Assembly: GCA_031283745.1 (NCBI GenBank)
Contig: JAITBH010000112.1
Span: forward strand, 1 to 8,527
DNA length: 8,527 nucleotides
Direction of reading: 5' to 3'
Origin: Candidatus Ectomicrobium neotermitis
GTDB taxonomy: Bacteria; Elusimicrobiota; Endomicrobiia; Endomicrobiales; Endomicrobiaceae
In this document: in pieces, positions 6,286-8,527 of the stretch
Position numbering within the stretch: position 1 is the first letter of the stretch
Layout of the letters: each line of letters opens with the position of its first letter
Translations under genes and position numbers: made by a program
The notes under the pieces: model-generated
Databases searched by the model: none
Told to the model about the DNA's origin: nothing
What the model saw: only the letters and a program-made list of their open reading frames with translations

Positions 6286-6294
6286 TGTTATACT
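6286..6294 (+). promoter_or_regulatory. Candidate extended -10 promoter of the surface-protein gene
   Basis: TGTTATACT matches the extended -10 form TGnTATAAT with one mismatch in the hexamer (TATACT). A -35 at 17-bp spacing would be TGATCA (6266-6271), a poor match lying inside heptamer cluster 3; extended -10 promoters can work without a good -35. Transcription would start near 6301, giving a leader of about 110 nt before the ATG at 6411. Apart from the ribosome binding site, I see no recognisable riboswitch or small ORF in that leader. Confidence 0.45.
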
Positions 6295-6394
6295 CCGCAC
6301 CGTTACAGCGTGGCGACTCTTGAAGACGGAAGCTCATTTTGGCTCAATTTTCTCGTGGGGCGATTTCGCTAAAATCCGCACTCTAATGTGTGCA

Positions 6395-6401
6395 AAGAAG
6401 G
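6395..6401 (+). promoter_or_regulatory. Ribosome binding site of the surface-protein gene
   Basis: AAGAAGG lies 9 nt before the ATG at 6411. The same frame is closed upstream by TAA at 6384-6386, and the only other start between them is GTG at 6390, which has no upstream purine-rich site. This fixes the gene start despite the unusually long N-terminal leader. Confidence 0.65.
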
Positions 6402-6410
6402 TCATCTTTC

Positions 6411-8527
6411 ATGAATATAAGTAATTGTATATATATAAAAAAGTCTTTTATAAGTAATAAAGAATCAAAAGAATTAGAAGCACCAAAGTCAATCATTTCG
6501 CTGTTGAAGCGGTTTTGTTTTTTTGTCGTTGTGGGGATAACTGTAGCTTTTCTACTGTTGATAAGATCACCTCTCTGGGCGGCAAGCTGGCAAGATTTAA
6601 GCACTGCATGGGGAGGATCTGGAACCTCCTTCTCTCTCAATACCGATATCACAGATTTCAGCGGTACCCTCGCAGATCTCAACAGAGACTTCACAATAAC
6701 TGGCGGAAGTAGCCTCGCAATTCTTAGCCCCAAAACTGGCTTTAATAGTGCAGCCTTCACTCTGAATACGGGAAATGCTTTAACTCTCACAAATGTGGCA
6801 CTTCAAGGCTTCAACACTAACTCATCTGCAGGTCCCATCAATATTACCGCAGGAGCAACACTCATCATCGCCAACACTATAGCTGGCACTAACCTCGTTT
6901 TTGATAAAAACAAAACGGCGTCAGGTCAGTCCAACGATATCTATGTCAACTCAGCTGCAAAGCCAAGTATCCACTTAAATGCTGTTGCAGGCTCAACAAT
7001 CTCACTTCTTGGCGGTATTCAGATGAGCGGAGGGAATCTAAAATTGGATACTTCCCCGGGCAGGGTCATTTTAGGCGGATATAACTCTTTTACTACCCTT
7101 GCCTCAGGCATAAATATTAACACTGCATCCTCTTCCCTCGAGTTTTTAAATGCAACTGCTGTTTTTAATGTCGGATCGGGCAATAGAATTCAGTTAACTG
7201 CTAATAACGCAGAGCTTTTAATTACAAATTCATCGGTTACTTTTATGAATGCTACCTATGACAACGGTCAAGGTATGTTTATAAGTGCGGCCAGTAATGG
7301 TACTACACGGCATAGAGTAACAATAAAAAACTCCTATGTAAGATTTGACAATTCCGCAAACCCTAATCACGGCGGCACATATGGTGCCATCGCTTGGAGA
7401 TCGGGTGCAGGTCCCTATGAAACGACGCAGAGCAGTTTTAGCATTACCGACTCAACTGTTGTTTTCCATGGTAACAGAGCTCGGGTAGGAGGAGCCTATC
7501 TTGTTAGCGGCAGTGCAATTCTCGCCTATGTCAATTCTTTCATAACCTTTTCATCTAATACATCTACTGCCGATCTTGGCGGCGCCATAAATATGGAGCA
7601 TTGGGCTAAATTATTGATTGATGGAGGTAAGGTAATTTTTTCCAACAATAAAACGTCGGGTGATGGTGTTACAGGGGGAGCCCTTGCGGCAAAAGGCTCT
7701 ACGATCAATTTTATAAATACAGAAGTTACTTTCAATAATAACGAGTCAGGCTCTTTCGGTGGAGCTTTAGACTTAAAGCGAGGCGATTCTACTATAGGCT
7801 CATATGGTAGTTTTGAGAACTCAAAAGTCACATTCATTGGAAACACTACAAAGTTACATGGTGGAGCTGTTTCAGTAAGAAATAGCGGTTATTTGATGAT
7901 AATGGGAAATAAAACAAGGGTTTTCGTGTTAAATAATCAAGCTGGGGATGGATATGGCGGAGGATTTTATGTTGGATATGGGGGAGACAATCAGCAATCA
8001 AATACAAATACAATAACCCTCAGCATCACCTCCGGAGCTATTGTTCATTTTGAAGGCAATTTTTTGCCCGGCACAGGCGGTGGAGGCGCTTATTTCGGTC
8101 AGTACGCCAATATAAATGTCACCCAAGCCACGATGACCTTTGTCAAAAACTCCGCAAGCCTTGACGGTGGAGGTATTTACTGGGGTTCAAATGTTACGGG
8201 CAACATCGTCGATTCATATATAGATCTTGACAGCAATGTTTCAAAACTGAACGGTGGAGCTATGAGCCTCTCAAGAGGACCCACTGCAGTCACTAATCCA
8301 CCCACTGCCGAGACAGATGGAACAAGCAATGTCATGTTTTATAACTCCACATTAAAAGTTATCAACAATCAAAGCGGAACGGGCTACGGCGGCGGCATTT
8401 ATATAGCAAACCCAGGTCAAACGACAAACAACACCAAAAATTTATATCTCACCAATATGACCTCGGCTTACTTTGAAGGCAACAGGCTTGTCGGTGCAGG
8501 CGGGGCTATTTATGTAGGGGAGGCAGG
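6411..8527 (+). CDS. Secreted FxxN/GGA-repeat beta-helix surface protein, Pmp/autotransporter-like (C-terminus outside window)
   Basis: The frame stays open for 705 codons to the right edge. Residues 1-34 are a long polar, partly basic n-region, followed by a hydrophobic core (about 35-51) and a likely signal peptidase site near PLWAAS (54-59). Residues 60-310 look like a beta-helix passenger rich in Ser, Thr, Asn and Gly. From about 350 there are eleven repeats of the FxxN...GGA(I/V/L) type, spaced about 28-45 residues. FxxN-like sites begin at 352, 380, 410, 441, 475, 505, 547, 577, 606, 650 and 688, and the GG(A/G) turns lie at 360, 390, 422, 450, 484, 516, 556, 586, 615, 660 and 697. This is the chlamydial Pmp-type repeat, a parallel beta-helix used in adhesins. 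I see no Cys after residue 36, as expected for a passenger crossing the periplasm. A C-terminal barrel or other anchor cannot be seen, so autotransporter is inference. Confidence 0.88.
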   Translation, partial: MNISNCIYIKKSFISNKESKELEAPKSIISLLKRFCFFVVVGITVAFLLLIRSPLWAASWQDLSTAWGGSGTSFSLNTDITDFSGTLADLNRDFTITGGSSLAILSPKTGFNSAAFTLNTGNALTLTNVALQGFNTNSSAGPINITAGATLIIANTIAGTNLVFDKNKTASGQSNDIYVNSAAKPSIHLNAVAGSTISLLGGIQMSGGNLKLDTSPGRVILGGYNSFTTLASGININTASSSLEFLNATAVFNVGSGNRIQLTANNAELLITNSSVTFMNATYDNGQGMFISAASNGTTRHRVTIKNSYVRFDNSANPNHGGTYGAIAWRSGAGPYETTQSSFSITDSTVVFHGNRARVGGAYLVSGSAILAYVNSFITFSSNTSTADLGGAINMEHWAKLLIDGGKVIFSNNKTSGDGVTGGALAAKGSTINFINTEVTFNNNESGSFGGALDLKRGDSTIGSYGSFENSKVTFIGNTTKLHGGAVSVRNSGYLMIMGNKTRVFVLNNQAGDGYGGGFYVGYGGDNQQSNTNTITLSITSGAIVHFEGNFLPGTGGGGAYFGQYANINVTQATMTFVKNSASLDGGGIYWGSNVTGNIVDSYIDLDSNVSKLNGGAMSLSRGPTAVTNPPTAETDGTSNVMFYNSTLKVINNQSGTGYGGGIYIANPGQTTNNTKNLYLTNMTSAYFEGNRLVGAGGAIYVGEA

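Noticed and set aside
6404..6410. ATCTTTC just before the surface-protein ATG, identical to the Haemophilus hmw 7-bp repeat unit
   Set aside because: It occurs only once and is between the ribosome binding site and the start codon, so the match is most likely chance.
6383..6790. Minus-strand ORF of 135 codons opposite the surface-protein start
   Set aside because: It is antisense to the signal peptide and passenger start of a well-supported gene and shows no recognisable domain or ribosome binding site.
7526..7846. Minus-strand ORF of 106 codons inside the surface-protein gene
   Set aside because: It is a shadow of the repeat-coding frame; its Pro-rich sequence arises from complements of Gly codons.

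Overview
The window looks like chromosome from a diderm (Gram-negative-type) bacterium of moderate to low GC. A compact leftward (minus-strand) housekeeping operon fills about 1-5886. A repeat-rich divergent intergenic region lies at 5887-6410. A large rightward surface-protein gene starts at 6411 and runs off the right edge. The lineage cannot be fixed from the sequence alone. A secreted, cysteine-free FxxN/GGA beta-helix protein implies an outer membrane. Together with an HD-ybeY-CorC gene string and an Asp-type YbeY zinc motif, this fits a deep-branching diderm phylum. Elusimicrobiota is my low-confidence guess.

In transcription order the operon is: Nudix hydrolase of ADP-ribose pyrophosphatase type (5886-5326), aspartyl-tRNA synthetase aspS (5316-3550), a 7TM-HD phosphohydrolase related to the c-di-AMP phosphodiesterase PgpH (3520-2045), the rRNA-maturation endoribonuclease ybeY (2064-1642), and two tandem CNNM/CorC-type membrane proteins (1657-638, and 641 to beyond the left edge). 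The gap is 9 nt between Nudix and aspS and 29 nt between aspS and the HD gene. The last three junctions overlap, which suggests translational coupling. Two starts are moved inward from the longest ORF because a good Shine-Dalgarno sequence sits just inside it.

The 524-bp intergenic region holds three perfect or near-perfect 25-bp direct repeats, four clusters of a degenerate heptamer (GGTTAGT or its complement ACTAACC), and a roughly 173-bp imperfect concentric palindrome with a GC-rich hairpin core. A candidate -10 box for the leftward operon lies 7 bp outside one end of this block. An extended -10 for the rightward gene lies 12 bp outside the other end, so repeat units occupy the -35 region of both divergent promoters.

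The rightward gene encodes an unusually long signal peptide followed by a passenger with eleven FxxN...GGA-type repeats, as in chlamydial polymorphic membrane proteins. At least 705 residues are present and the C-terminus, where a beta-barrel could be, lies outside the window. No complete new multi-gene system is visible. The most interesting signal is the structured repeat block upstream of a surface adhesin-like gene, which could act as a variable-number regulatory element.
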